Assembly (NCBI RefSeq): GCF_946478835.1
Contig: NZ_CAMLDV010000048.1
Coordinates: 1 to 21,891, forward strand
Length of the DNA stretch: 21,891 nucleotides
From: an uncultured Bdellovibrio sp.
Lineage (GTDB): Bacteria; Bdellovibrionota; Bdellovibrionia; Bdellovibrionales; Bdellovibrionaceae
Direction of reading: 5' to 3'
The notes below the pieces were generated by a model. It was not told the origin of the DNA. It ran no database searches and saw nothing but the letters and a program-made list of their open reading frames with translations. The position numbers and the translations under genes are program-made. Shown here one piece after another: positions 7,818 to 15,455 of the stretch; the first letter of the stretch is position 1, and every line of letters begins with the position of its first letter.

Positions 7818-8327
7818 AAATTTGTTGCGAATTACGTACTAGCATTTTTAGCATTCACTGTTGTTTTTTCTTCTTTCAATTCTGCCGAGGCAAAACGCCG
7901 CAATCGCAAAGAGCAAATCGAAAATTCAGATCAAAGTTCAAAGGAAGATTCTTCTTCTCAAGGAACTCAAGCCGTTGATAACAACGCGAATGACTCTGAT
8001 ATTGTTCGGGCTGTTAACGAACAACGCCGCGTGAACTTTGTTGAAGGTGGCGGCATGGTTGTGACGAAAGTTTTGCCTGACGACAACAATGGTTTAAAGC
8101 ATCAAAAATGGGTTGTGCGTCTTTCTAATGGAAAGACCATGCAGGCTGTGTATAATTCAGACATGTGCCCTCGCGTACCGGTTAAAGTAGGTGACGTGGT
8201 TGCGATGGGTGGAATGTTCCTTTGGACGAACACAGGAGCGCTTCTTCACTGGTTGCATCACGATCCTCGTGGCAATCGTCCAGACGGATACGTTTACGTC
8301 AACGGGAAGTACTATTGCAAAGATTAG
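7815..8327 (+). CDS. Secreted DUF3465-family protein
   Basis: A 170-residue exported protein. Residues 1-26 form a signal peptide (MKFVANYVLAFLAFTVV..., cleavage near AEA-KR). A basic, then Q/S/D-rich linker follows to about residue 62. From about 70 to the end it matches the DUF3465 pattern: VTKVLPDDNNGLKHQKWVVR, KVGDVVAMGGMFLW, GALLHWLHHDPRGNRPDG. The family is small, bacterial and of unknown function, with an OB-like beta-rich appearance. Two cysteines (C118 and C168) could form a disulphide. The ATG at 7815 is preferred over an in-frame TTG at 7764 because of the strong GGAGGGGG site and the signal peptide. The last bases overlap the start of the hydrolase gene. Confidence 0.8.
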   Translation: MKFVANYVLAFLAFTVVFSSFNSAEAKRRNRKEQIENSDQSSKEDSSSQGTQAVDNNANDSDIVRAVNEQRRVNFVEGGGMVVTKVLPDDNNGLKHQKWVVRLSNGKTMQAVYNSDMCPRVPVKVGDVVAMGGMFLWTNTGALLHWLHHDPRGNRPDGYVYVNGKYYCKD

Positions 8328-9292
8328 AACTGAATCCATGTAAAGCACCTTTCTGGGCCGACAGCGGTCACAGTCAGACTTTATGGGCTCACTTCTTAAA
8401 ATCTCCCGAACTCACACATCTCGGAAATAATTTTGAAGTCGATCTTCCTGACGGGGATCGACTTTCTTGTTTTTATCTTCCGGGTTCCTCAAATTTAGTC
8501 ATCAGTCTTTATCACGGCCTTTCCGGTGATGTTCACGCCGATTACATGCAAAGAACTGCGTTGCTCTGTCAGAAGATGGGGCACACGGTGGTGCTGGTAA
8601 ATCACCGCGGAGCGGGACCGGGATCCCCCGCCGCGAAACACCCTTATCACTCAGGCCGCGCCGAAGATATTTCGAAAGTTTTAGAAAAATTAAGAGTGAT
8701 GTTTCCGAATAAAAAACAGATCACAGTGGGTTATTCCATGAGCGGAAACATTGTGCTGTGTTTGTTAGGCGGGTATCGCGGCAGCGTGAAGCCTGACGGT
8801 GCTGTTACGATCAATGGTCCGTTGAACTTATTGCGTGGCTCACAACTTTTAAAGACCGGTTTTAATCGTGTGTATGACATGCGCTTTGTTTTGCGTCTCC
8901 GTAAAACCATTGAAGACAAGTATCGCCAGGGTTTGATTTCAGAGCGCTACAATATTCCGCCGTGGTCGACGGTGTGGGATATGGATCAAATCTACACAGC
9001 GCCAGCTTCGGGATTTAGAGATCGTGAGGACTACTACAACAGTTGTTCCTCGATTCATTATCTTTCACAGATCGATGTGCCGACTTACGTGCTGACGGCG
9101 CAGGATGATCCGTTTGTTTCAGTTCACGATTATTTAAAAGCGCCGTTTTCAAAAACCACGCAAGTGCACATCGAACCGCGCGGAGGACACCTTGGTTATT
9201 TGACAGGAAAACCAACGGTTCTAGGCTCGACACGTTGGATGGATTATTATCTGTTCGAAGCTTTTAAAGCTTTAGAAAATACTTTGTCTTAA
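8315..9292 (+). CDS. YheT-family alpha/beta hydrolase
   Basis: A 325-residue cytoplasmic hydrolase of the YheT/ABHD1-3-like family, probably an esterase of unknown natural substrate. Family landmarks in order: the N-terminal APFWADSGHSQTLWAHF, the oxyanion region SLYHGLSG, NHRGAGPG, YHSGRAEDI, the nucleophile elbow GYSMSGN (S141), DYYNSCSSIHYL, the acid loop TAQDDPF (D264/D265), and the catalytic histidine GGHLGYL (H292). The elbow reads G-x-S-x-S rather than the usual G-x-S-x-G. The start is not certain: no ATG precedes the conserved region, and the best candidate is a TTG at 8315 with GGGAAG upstream, giving a 13-nt overlap with the DUF3465 gene. A start further upstream would be read inside that gene. 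Confidence 0.85.
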   Translation: MQRLELNPCKAPFWADSGHSQTLWAHFLKSPELTHLGNNFEVDLPDGDRLSCFYLPGSSNLVISLYHGLSGDVHADYMQRTALLCQKMGHTVVLVNHRGAGPGSPAAKHPYHSGRAEDISKVLEKLRVMFPNKKQITVGYSMSGNIVLCLLGGYRGSVKPDGAVTINGPLNLLRGSQLLKTGFNRVYDMRFVLRLRKTIEDKYRQGLISERYNIPPWSTVWDMDQIYTAPASGFRDREDYYNSCSSIHYLSQIDVPTYVLTAQDDPFVSVHDYLKAPFSKTTQVHIEPRGGHLGYLTGKPTVLGSTRWMDYYLFEAFKALENTLS

Positions 9293-9994
9293 GAGATGCC
9301 AACGTTCTCGCCAGTAAGAATAAGACGCGGATGTTTTCCCCGAATCATAAATCGGAATTTCTATTTTCTTTAGGCCCGCTTTGGCGATTTGCTTTTGCAG
9401 TTGCGGATGAAGGTACCAACCTTTAAGAGGAGCCGGAAAATCCTTCACGCGCAACCACGCTTCTTTTTTTAATCCACCGATTTCGCAAAGAGGATCTGAG
9501 ACGTGCTTCTCGCGTTCCTGTAAAATGCCGTTGAAAAATCTTTCGAGATGATGACGGCGAGAGTTTGAATTTAAAAACGGACTGTCTTTCTTGCTCAGTC
9601 TTTGGCCCCAACAAACATCCAGCGTCGGCTCGCTCATCAGGTTTTGCAAAATTTTAAAAAGATCTCCCAAGGGAGTTGCAGTGACAGGATCGGCAAGAAC
9701 CAGATAGTTTCCCGAAGCTTTATTCAAACCTTGGCGCAGGCTTTCTGCGCGGCCGAGGTGGCTTGCATTCGGCACAAGCGTAAGGCGTTCTCGTTCGCCG
9801 GATTCTTTTTGCGCTTGCTCTAAGAGCCGTACGCAATCTGAGGCGCCTTTTTCAATCACGGCCACAAGCTCATAGTGCAAAGGAAACTTTTGAAAAAAGC
9901 TGCGCAGATCTTGCAGAAAAGGGCCGACAATAGCGGCGTCTTTATCCAAATAGATCACGAATGAACAATGCGGGGTTGACACAGAGGATTCCAT
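9272..9994 (-). CDS. GT2-like glycosyltransferase with altered DxD motif
   Basis: About 240 residues resembling family 2 glycosyltransferases of the dolichol/polyprenol-phosphate sugar type. The N-terminal beta-strand CSFVIYLDKDA, the helix/strand LGRAESLRQGLNKASGNYLVL, the nucleotide-sugar site ADPVTATPLGDL and the later acceptor region WYLHPQLQKQIAKAGLKKIEIP follow the family order. The usual DAD before S/T-TP is here D-P-V, so metal-nucleotide binding may be weakened. There is no transmembrane segment. The start is ambiguous: an ATG at 9994 avoids overlap with the divergent gene, while an ATG at 10021 overlaps it by 10 nt; neither has a good Shine-Dalgarno site. The 3' end overlaps the convergent hydrolase gene by 21 nt. 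It probably acts with the adjacent membrane glycosyltransferase, but that is inference. Confidence 0.65.
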   Translation of the reverse strand: MESSVSTPHCSFVIYLDKDAAIVGPFLQDLRSFFQKFPLHYELVAVIEKGASDCVRLLEQAQKESGERERLTLVPNASHLGRAESLRQGLNKASGNYLVLADPVTATPLGDLFKILQNLMSEPTLDVCWGQRLSKKDSPFLNSNSRRHHLERFFNGILQEREKHVSDPLCEIGGLKKEAWLRVKDFPAPLKGWYLHPQLQKQIAKAGLKKIEIPIYDSGKTSASYSYWRERWHLLRQSIF

Positions 9995-10011
9995 CTTTAC
10001 GATAGGTAACA

Positions 10012-11493
10012 ATGAAATCATCTAAGGTCACGCATTTCTCATGGATTCTTTTGTGGTTCGCCTTGCTTTTTCTGGCAATGGTCACACGATTTTACGATCT
10101 GGCAAACAAGCCTATCCATTTTGATGAAAGCATTAACGGATGGTTTGTGATGCAGATGCAATCTGTTGGATATTACAAATACGATCCGAATAATTATCAT
10201 GGCCCTTTGTATTTTTACCTTTTACAGTTCTTTGAGTTCCTATGGGGCAGAAGCCTTGAAGTTTTGCGAGCAGTGCCCGCCGTTTTCAGTGTTTTAAGCG
10301 TGATGGTTTTTTCTTTTGGCGTTTTGTCGTCAAAGCCAGCGCGACGCTGGATGATGTTTTTTATTTTAGTCAGTCCGGCATTTTTATTCTTCGGTCGCTC
10401 AGGCATTCATGAAATGCCTTTCGTTTTTTTTCAAATTCTCTTTGCGCTGGGTTTCTTGCGATGGTTTGAAAACGCCGACGACAAAGCCTTAGGATTGATG
10501 CTTGTCGGTGTCTGGGGCATGAGCACGCTTAAAGAAACTTTTGTCATCACGCTTTTTGGATTTGCCTTGGCTTTCCTGTCGTTGGGACCTCAGCAATGGC
10601 GCGCTCTTTTGAGTAGAAACAAATTAAAACAGGCGTGGACTCCACGTTTGACCGTGCTCAGTGCGGTTTTGACTTTATTATTTGTACAGCTTTTCACAGG
10701 GTTTTTTAAAAATCCTTCAGGCCTCGTAGATTTTGTGAAAGCGTTTTTACCTTGGGCCAAAACAGGTGTTGAAGGTAAAGGGCACGAAAAAGTTTTTACT
10801 TATTGGTTGCAAGTTTTTTGGGAAGCCGAACCTCTAGTCCTTTTGGGAGTCTTAGCAGCTTTTTGGGGATTGTTCTCGAAAACAAAAGCTCTTCGCGCCA
10901 TGAGTGTGTTTTCACTTTCACAGCTTTTCATTTACTCCGTCATCCCTTACAAGACCGTATGGTGTGTACTTTCTTTGGTGTGGGGATTTTACTTTGTGCT
11001 GGCCTTCGCTCTTGCTGAAGTCAAACACTTGCGCTGGTTTGTTCTTCTTTTGTCAATCGTCGGAATAAGAAGTGCCTACACATCTGTGTATCAACATCCG
11101 ATTTGGATGGATCATCCTTATGTGTACGTCAATTCCACACCGGATCTTACGACGCTTTATAAAGTCCTTATGGAGCAAGCCAAAGCTCATCCCGAAGTGC
11201 TTCAGGGACCTGTGCAAATCGGAATGAAAGAACAGTGGCCTTGGCCGTGGCTTTTGCGATCTTTTAAAAATTTTGATTACAATCTGTGTTCGAAGCATTT
11301 AAATGAAAATGCTTTGGTTTATTTTTGTGATTTGTCAGCCGCTTATGAAGTTGACCACGCCGTGAATGAACCTTACTGGAAGCTCACGGTGATACTGCGA
11401 CAATCCAGAGAAGCTTCGCTGATATATTTAAAAAAATCAGCCTTTCCGGAAGTTCCCTTTAAAGAAGCGGAAACTGTGGGTGAAGAGGAGTAG
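10012..11493 (+). CDS. Polytopic GT39/Agl23-like membrane glycosyltransferase
   Basis: A 493-residue protein with many hydrophobic helices (TM1 about 9-25, then repeated segments to about residue 350) and a soluble C-terminal part. The first periplasmic loop carries the acidic pair HFDESINGWF (D38, E39), followed by YKYDPNNYHGPLYFYLL. This matches the Agl23-associated family (TIGR03663) within the PMT/ArnT-like GT-C superfamily, where the acidic residues act in transfer from a lipid-linked sugar. The substrate and acceptor cannot be read from the sequence. Start: ATG at 10012 with AGG about 5 nt upstream. The slt-like gene begins 2 nt after the stop, so an operon with cell-wall enzymes is likely. 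Confidence 0.75.
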   Translation: MKSSKVTHFSWILLWFALLFLAMVTRFYDLANKPIHFDESINGWFVMQMQSVGYYKYDPNNYHGPLYFYLLQFFEFLWGRSLEVLRAVPAVFSVLSVMVFSFGVLSSKPARRWMMFFILVSPAFLFFGRSGIHEMPFVFFQILFALGFLRWFENADDKALGLMLVGVWGMSTLKETFVITLFGFALAFLSLGPQQWRALLSRNKLKQAWTPRLTVLSAVLTLLFVQLFTGFFKNPSGLVDFVKAFLPWAKTGVEGKGHEKVFTYWLQVFWEAEPLVLLGVLAAFWGLFSKTKALRAMSVFSLSQLFIYSVIPYKTVWCVLSLVWGFYFVLAFALAEVKHLRWFVLLLSIVGIRSAYTSVYQHPIWMDHPYVYVNSTPDLTTLYKVLMEQAKAHPEVLQGPVQIGMKEQWPWPWLLRSFKNFDYNLCSKHLNENALVYFCDLSAAYEVDHAVNEPYWKLTVILRQSREASLIYLKKSAFPEVPFKEAETVGEEE

Positions 11494-11495
11494 GA

Positions 11496-13718
11496 ATGAA
11501 AAAAACGGTGACAACACTGACGGTGCTTTTTGCGGCCTCTGCCGGAGCGCAGGTGCAAAAAGTGGATTTAAAGAAAGACCTTTCTGCAGCTCACGTTGTG
11601 GACCTTTATCAAATCACGGGGAAGAAAAATAAAACTCTGGCACCGTTGTCACAGCTTAAGGATTATGAAATTCACTTAAAGTGGCAAGAGTGTATTGCGT
11701 TGGCCCCAAAAGTTTTCGCGGCTCAAAAGGAACTGCGTGGTTGGGTCGGGCAAACGTGGCTTCATTGTTTAGAACAAGGGCAAAAGAAAAAGAATGACAT
11801 GGCGGCGATGGAAAAAGCATTGTCGATTTTAAGCACTCACAAAGATCTTTTTAAAGAAGGTCCTTGGGCTGATGATTTAGCAAGCCGTTGGGTTTCGTTG
11901 CGATTAGATCAACTGGAAGCACAAGTGCAAAAAAAAGAAGCCAAAGCAGGAAATGCTCTGGAAGAACTTCTCAGTGAGCCGTTTAAAATAAGCAAAGAAC
12001 AAAAATCACGCGTTTATCAAGCCTTGGGCGATTTGGCATTGGCAAAAGTGAATTATCACGAAGCGCAGTTCCTGTATGAGGAAGCGCAAGATCAAAAAGA
12101 TTCTAAGTATCTTCAAGAAAAGTTAGAATTCTTAGCAAAAGCCCGCGGGGAAAGCATTTCACCGAAAGTCGTCATTGAAACGCCGGAACTGGGTGGAGAA
12201 GAAGTTAAAATCGAAGAACGTCTTCGTCAGTCTTTAAAGCAAAATGACTCTGTGGCGGCTTTAAAAGATGCGATCACAGTTTTAAATCAATATCCTGGAA
12301 GCCGATCGGCTCGTCGTCTGAAAGACAAGCCTTTAGAGATTTACAACTCCTTGGCTGAAAAATTGGCGAAGGTCAAAGCTCTCAATGAAATGGAAGAAGC
12401 TGATAGCAGTCGATTGTTGGATTGGGCGCAGAACCTGCACCGTCGCGGCGATTATGCGGGTGCAATGTCTTTAGCTCAAGCGGCGGCAGAAAAAAGTCCG
12501 ATGTCTCCACAAATTCCCAGTGCTTTGTGGATTGCAGGGCGCTGTGCTCACTTCTTAGGTCAGTATGACCGGGCGTTAGAGCATTTTCAAAAATTGATCA
12601 CTTACAATAACGGTTCAGATGAAGCGGCAGAAGCTCTTTTCCGTTCCAGTTTGATTTACTATCGCAAAAAAGATTTTTCAACGGCATCGGCTCTGCTGGA
12701 GCGTCTTTTACTACAGGGACGTGATCGTTATGATCTCAATGCGCAGTACTGGTTGATTCGCTCACTGCAGGAAGCAAATCCGGAGCGCGCAAAACAGACA
12801 GCCGCAGCATTGATCGAAAAGTATCCGTTCTCTTATTATGGTTTGCGCCTTCGTGCGGAATCACAGGACGGAAAACTCTCTTGGCCAGATCTGAAAGACA
12901 AACCGCCAAAGTTGCAGACAGAATTTTATCTTGCAGGAAATCAGAAAAAATCATGGCAGCGTTTTAAAAAACTTTCGGATGCAGGTTGGGTGAGTGAAGC
13001 GCAGTCGGAACTCTCGGCACTTCCACCTGTTAAAGATGCCACGGTGAAAGTGTCTTTGGCTGAAAAAATGTCTGAGCGCCAGCAATACATGACAGCGATT
13101 CGTCTGATCAATGATGCTTTGGAAACAGATCCAAGTTTGCGCCGAGAGCAATTTGTGAAGCTGGGGTATCCTGAAGTTTTCGGATCTTTGTATCAAGCTG
13201 AGGCGGAACGCTACGGTGTGCATGCTTCTCTGTTGCGAAGTCTTACTCGTCAGGAAAGTGCGTTTAATCTGCGTGCGGTCTCAACATCGAATGCTTTAGG
13301 GTTGATGCAAATGATTCCGCCCACAGCGCAGGAAGTGTCGAAAAAATTAGGACTCAAAATCGAATTGCCGGACGATATGTTCCGCCCTGAAGTGAATATT
13401 CCGATGGGTTCGTTTTATATTTCCCAGATGTTAGACCAGTTCGAAAACAACGTGCCTTTCGCTCTAGCAGCGTATAACGCGGGACCCTATCGTTTGCAAA
13501 CATGGCTTGAAGGAAGAACTGAGGTGAGCGAATTAATCGCAAAACCCAGCAGCTCTCCTCGTGATGAAGTATGGTTTGATGAACTTCCATGGACAGAAAC
13601 AAGCTTTTACGTGAAGGCGATCTTGCGCAATGTTTTGCTCTATCGTCTAGCGGAGGAGAGTAGTTTCACTCTAAAACCCGTCTTATGGCAGGATTTGCTG
13701 AATAAAAAGGCAAAATAA
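11496..13718 (+). CDS. slt: Slt70-like soluble lytic murein transglycosylase
   Basis: A 740-residue periplasmic enzyme that cleaves peptidoglycan glycan strands, leaving 1,6-anhydro-muramoyl ends. A signal peptide (1-18, ASAGA-QV) is followed by a long alpha-helical superhelix (about 60-550), partly TPR-like (PQIPSALWIAGRCAHFLGQY, EAAEALFRSSLIYY). The C-terminal SLT domain at about 565-715 holds catalytic E587 in LTRQESAFNLRA, the GLMQMIPPTA motif (602-611), AYNAGPYR (659-666) and ETSFYVKAILRN. The length is close to E. coli Slt70 with an N-terminal extension. AGGAGTAGGA precedes the ATG, 2 nt after the membrane glycosyltransferase. The mltD-like gene lies 69 nt downstream. Confidence 0.92.
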   Translation: MKKTVTTLTVLFAASAGAQVQKVDLKKDLSAAHVVDLYQITGKKNKTLAPLSQLKDYEIHLKWQECIALAPKVFAAQKELRGWVGQTWLHCLEQGQKKKNDMAAMEKALSILSTHKDLFKEGPWADDLASRWVSLRLDQLEAQVQKKEAKAGNALEELLSEPFKISKEQKSRVYQALGDLALAKVNYHEAQFLYEEAQDQKDSKYLQEKLEFLAKARGESISPKVVIETPELGGEEVKIEERLRQSLKQNDSVAALKDAITVLNQYPGSRSARRLKDKPLEIYNSLAEKLAKVKALNEMEEADSSRLLDWAQNLHRRGDYAGAMSLAQAAAEKSPMSPQIPSALWIAGRCAHFLGQYDRALEHFQKLITYNNGSDEAAEALFRSSLIYYRKKDFSTASALLERLLLQGRDRYDLNAQYWLIRSLQEANPERAKQTAAALIEKYPFSYYGLRLRAESQDGKLSWPDLKDKPPKLQTEFYLAGNQKKSWQRFKKLSDAGWVSEAQSELSALPPVKDATVKVSLAEKMSERQQYMTAIRLINDALETDPSLRREQFVKLGYPEVFGSLYQAEAERYGVHASLLRSLTRQESAFNLRAVSTSNALGLMQMIPPTAQEVSKKLGLKIELPDDMFRPEVNIPMGSFYISQMLDQFENNVPFALAAYNAGPYRLQTWLEGRTEVSELIAKPSSSPRDEVWFDELPWTETSFYVKAILRNVLLYRLAEESSFTLKPVLWQDLLNKKAK

Positions 13719-13787
13719 GGGAGATGTTTTATTGAAAAACTCCTCAGGGCACTGTAGCCTGAAATCTGTGTCGGAGGAGAGGGACTC

Positions 13788-15365
13788 ATGAGGAGACTTT
13801 TAACATTGAGTTTGGTCCTGGCCTTTGTGGCGGGATGTGCGCACAAGAACGTAAGCACAACAGCAGCCGGAGGTTCAGAAGGAGCCAATGCTGAAACGGA
13901 AATCAAGGACATCAGTTCCTTCCGTTTGTCAGACCCCGAAGGGCCCAAAGTGGTCGATCAAGAATTGGAATCAATCCCTACGGAAGTGAATCCTCTTGTT
14001 GAAAAATGGATTGCCTATTTCCAAGGTCGCGGTCGCCCGCACATGGAAAGATATTTAGCACGTTCTACACGTTACGAAAAACTGATGAAAAAAGTTTTGC
14101 GTGACAACGGACTTCCTGAAGATCTTTTTTACATCGCGTTGATCGAATCTGGTTTTAGCTCTCAAGCAACATCGCATGCAGCGGCTGTCGGTTACTGGCA
14201 GTTTATCCGCGGCACAGGAAAACGTTATGGTCTTGAGATCAGCGCTTTCGTCGATGAACGTCGTGACCCTGTTTTTGCCACCCAAGCAGCGGCAGAATAC
14301 TTCAAAGGTCTTTATAGCGTTTTCGGTTCTTGGTATTTGGCAATGGCGTCCTACAACGTGGGTGAAAACCGCGTGAAGCGCGAAGTGATGAATCACTACA
14401 CGCGTGACTTCTGGGAGCTTGCTCGTAAAAAACGTTTGCCAAAAGAAACAATCAATTACGTTCCTAAATTCATCGCAGCGAAAATGATCGGTAAAGATCC
14501 AGCGAAATACGGATTTGACGATATTGATTATCTTCCACCGATTGAGTTTGATCACATCACTCTAAAGCAACCTGTGAACCTTCGTTCCATGGCTGAAAAA
14601 TTGAATTTGAACTATGAGGATTTCAAAGCCCTCAATCCAAAGTTCAAAGGAGAAGTGGCAACGGTTAAAGGTGAAGAGTTGATCTTGCGTATTCCGCCAG
14701 GAACAACGGAAGCAGCAACAGTGGCAGCAAATGAAAGTGTAGTCGCGAATGTTCAATTTATCGCAGACTCTGGTGACACTCAGGCCTACCGCATTCGTCG
14801 CGGTGATACTCTGAGCACGGTGGCTCGTAAGTACCGCACGACAGTCGCGTATCTTCGTGATCTCAACGATCTTCCGCGCCGTAAGCCATTGCGCGTGGGT
14901 ATGAGAATCTACGTTCCGGATCGCACTCCGATCAGAGACCGTACTTCTGTGAATCGCTCTATCGTGGCTAAGAAATCTGCTCCTGCTGACTCTGGTATTC
15001 AAAAAGTAAGTGCCACAGTGAGTGCTGATGGCCGTTACTACATCGTACAATCCGGTGACTCTTTGTTCACGATTGCTCGCAAGTATTCAACAAGCGTTTC
15101 TGAGCTTCAGCGTTTGAACAGCATCAAGCGTGGTCGCACATTGAAAGTCGGAATGAAATTGCGTGTGCCAACTCCAGACAGTTCTTCTGTTCGTGAAGTG
15201 GCGAAAGCAAAAGTTCACGTTGTTAAAAGAGGCGAAAATCTTTCTGCGATCGCCGCGAAATACAATGTGTCGATGTCAGACATTAAGCAAAAAAACAAAA
15301 TCCGCAATCCTGCTTCTTTGGTTGTCGGATCACGCATCGTAATTCCCTCTGAATCAGCACAATAA
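13788..15365 (+). CDS. mltD: MltD-like lytic transglycosylase lipoprotein with three LysM repeats
   Basis: A 525-residue membrane-bound lytic transglycosylase. The lipobox VAGC places acylated C17 at the start of the mature protein; the +2 alanine fits outer-membrane sorting. The catalytic domain spans about 60-250, with E120 in ALIESGFSSQA, the AVGYWQFIRGTG motif (133-144), DERRDP (156-161), MASYNVGENRV (186-196) and the NYVPKFIAA segment. A degenerate LysM-like stretch (about 252-303) precedes three clear LysM repeats at about 332-377, 416-461 and 476-521, each with Y/H-x-V/I-x-x-G-D/E-x-L start and VGxxxxVP end. LysM repeats bind GlcNAc-containing glycan. A strong GGAGGAGAGGG site precedes the ATG. 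A terminator follows. Confidence 0.93.
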   Translation: MRRLLTLSLVLAFVAGCAHKNVSTTAAGGSEGANAETEIKDISSFRLSDPEGPKVVDQELESIPTEVNPLVEKWIAYFQGRGRPHMERYLARSTRYEKLMKKVLRDNGLPEDLFYIALIESGFSSQATSHAAAVGYWQFIRGTGKRYGLEISAFVDERRDPVFATQAAAEYFKGLYSVFGSWYLAMASYNVGENRVKREVMNHYTRDFWELARKKRLPKETINYVPKFIAAKMIGKDPAKYGFDDIDYLPPIEFDHITLKQPVNLRSMAEKLNLNYEDFKALNPKFKGEVATVKGEELILRIPPGTTEAATVAANESVVANVQFIADSGDTQAYRIRRGDTLSTVARKYRTTVAYLRDLNDLPRRKPLRVGMRIYVPDRTPIRDRTSVNRSIVAKKSAPADSGIQKVSATVSADGRYYIVQSGDSLFTIARKYSTSVSELQRLNSIKRGRTLKVGMKLRVPTPDSSSVREVAKAKVHVVKRGENLSAIAAKYNVSMSDIKQKNKIRNPASLVVGSRIVIPSESAQ

Positions 15366-15398
15366 AAGTGCCGGGGATTTTTTACAACCATAGTGCAT

Positions 15399-15430
15399 AA
15401 AAAAAGGGACTCACCAGAGTCCCTTTTTTA
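15399..15430. terminator. Strong bidirectional intrinsic terminator
   Basis: A perfect 7-bp stem GGGACTC (15406-15412) / GAGTCCC (15417-15423) with loop ACCA is flanked by seven A on the left and six T on the right. It therefore serves both the plus-strand mltD-like gene (ends 15365) and the convergent minus-strand VWA gene (ends 15456). Confidence 0.93.
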
Positions 15431-15455
15431 TTTGTCTTTGTAGCATTAGACAAAA

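Noticed and set aside
9258..9272. AAGCTTT-T-AAAGCTT inverted repeat near the convergent gene ends
   Set aside because: It lies within the coding end of the hydrolase gene, has a 1-nt loop and no T-tract, so it is not a credible terminator.
14055..15050. Two long minus-strand ORFs (166 and 162 codons) opposite the MltD-like gene
   Set aside because: They lie entirely inside a gene with clear catalytic and LysM motifs. Their translations are rich in H, C and R without domain motifs, as expected of antisense shadows.
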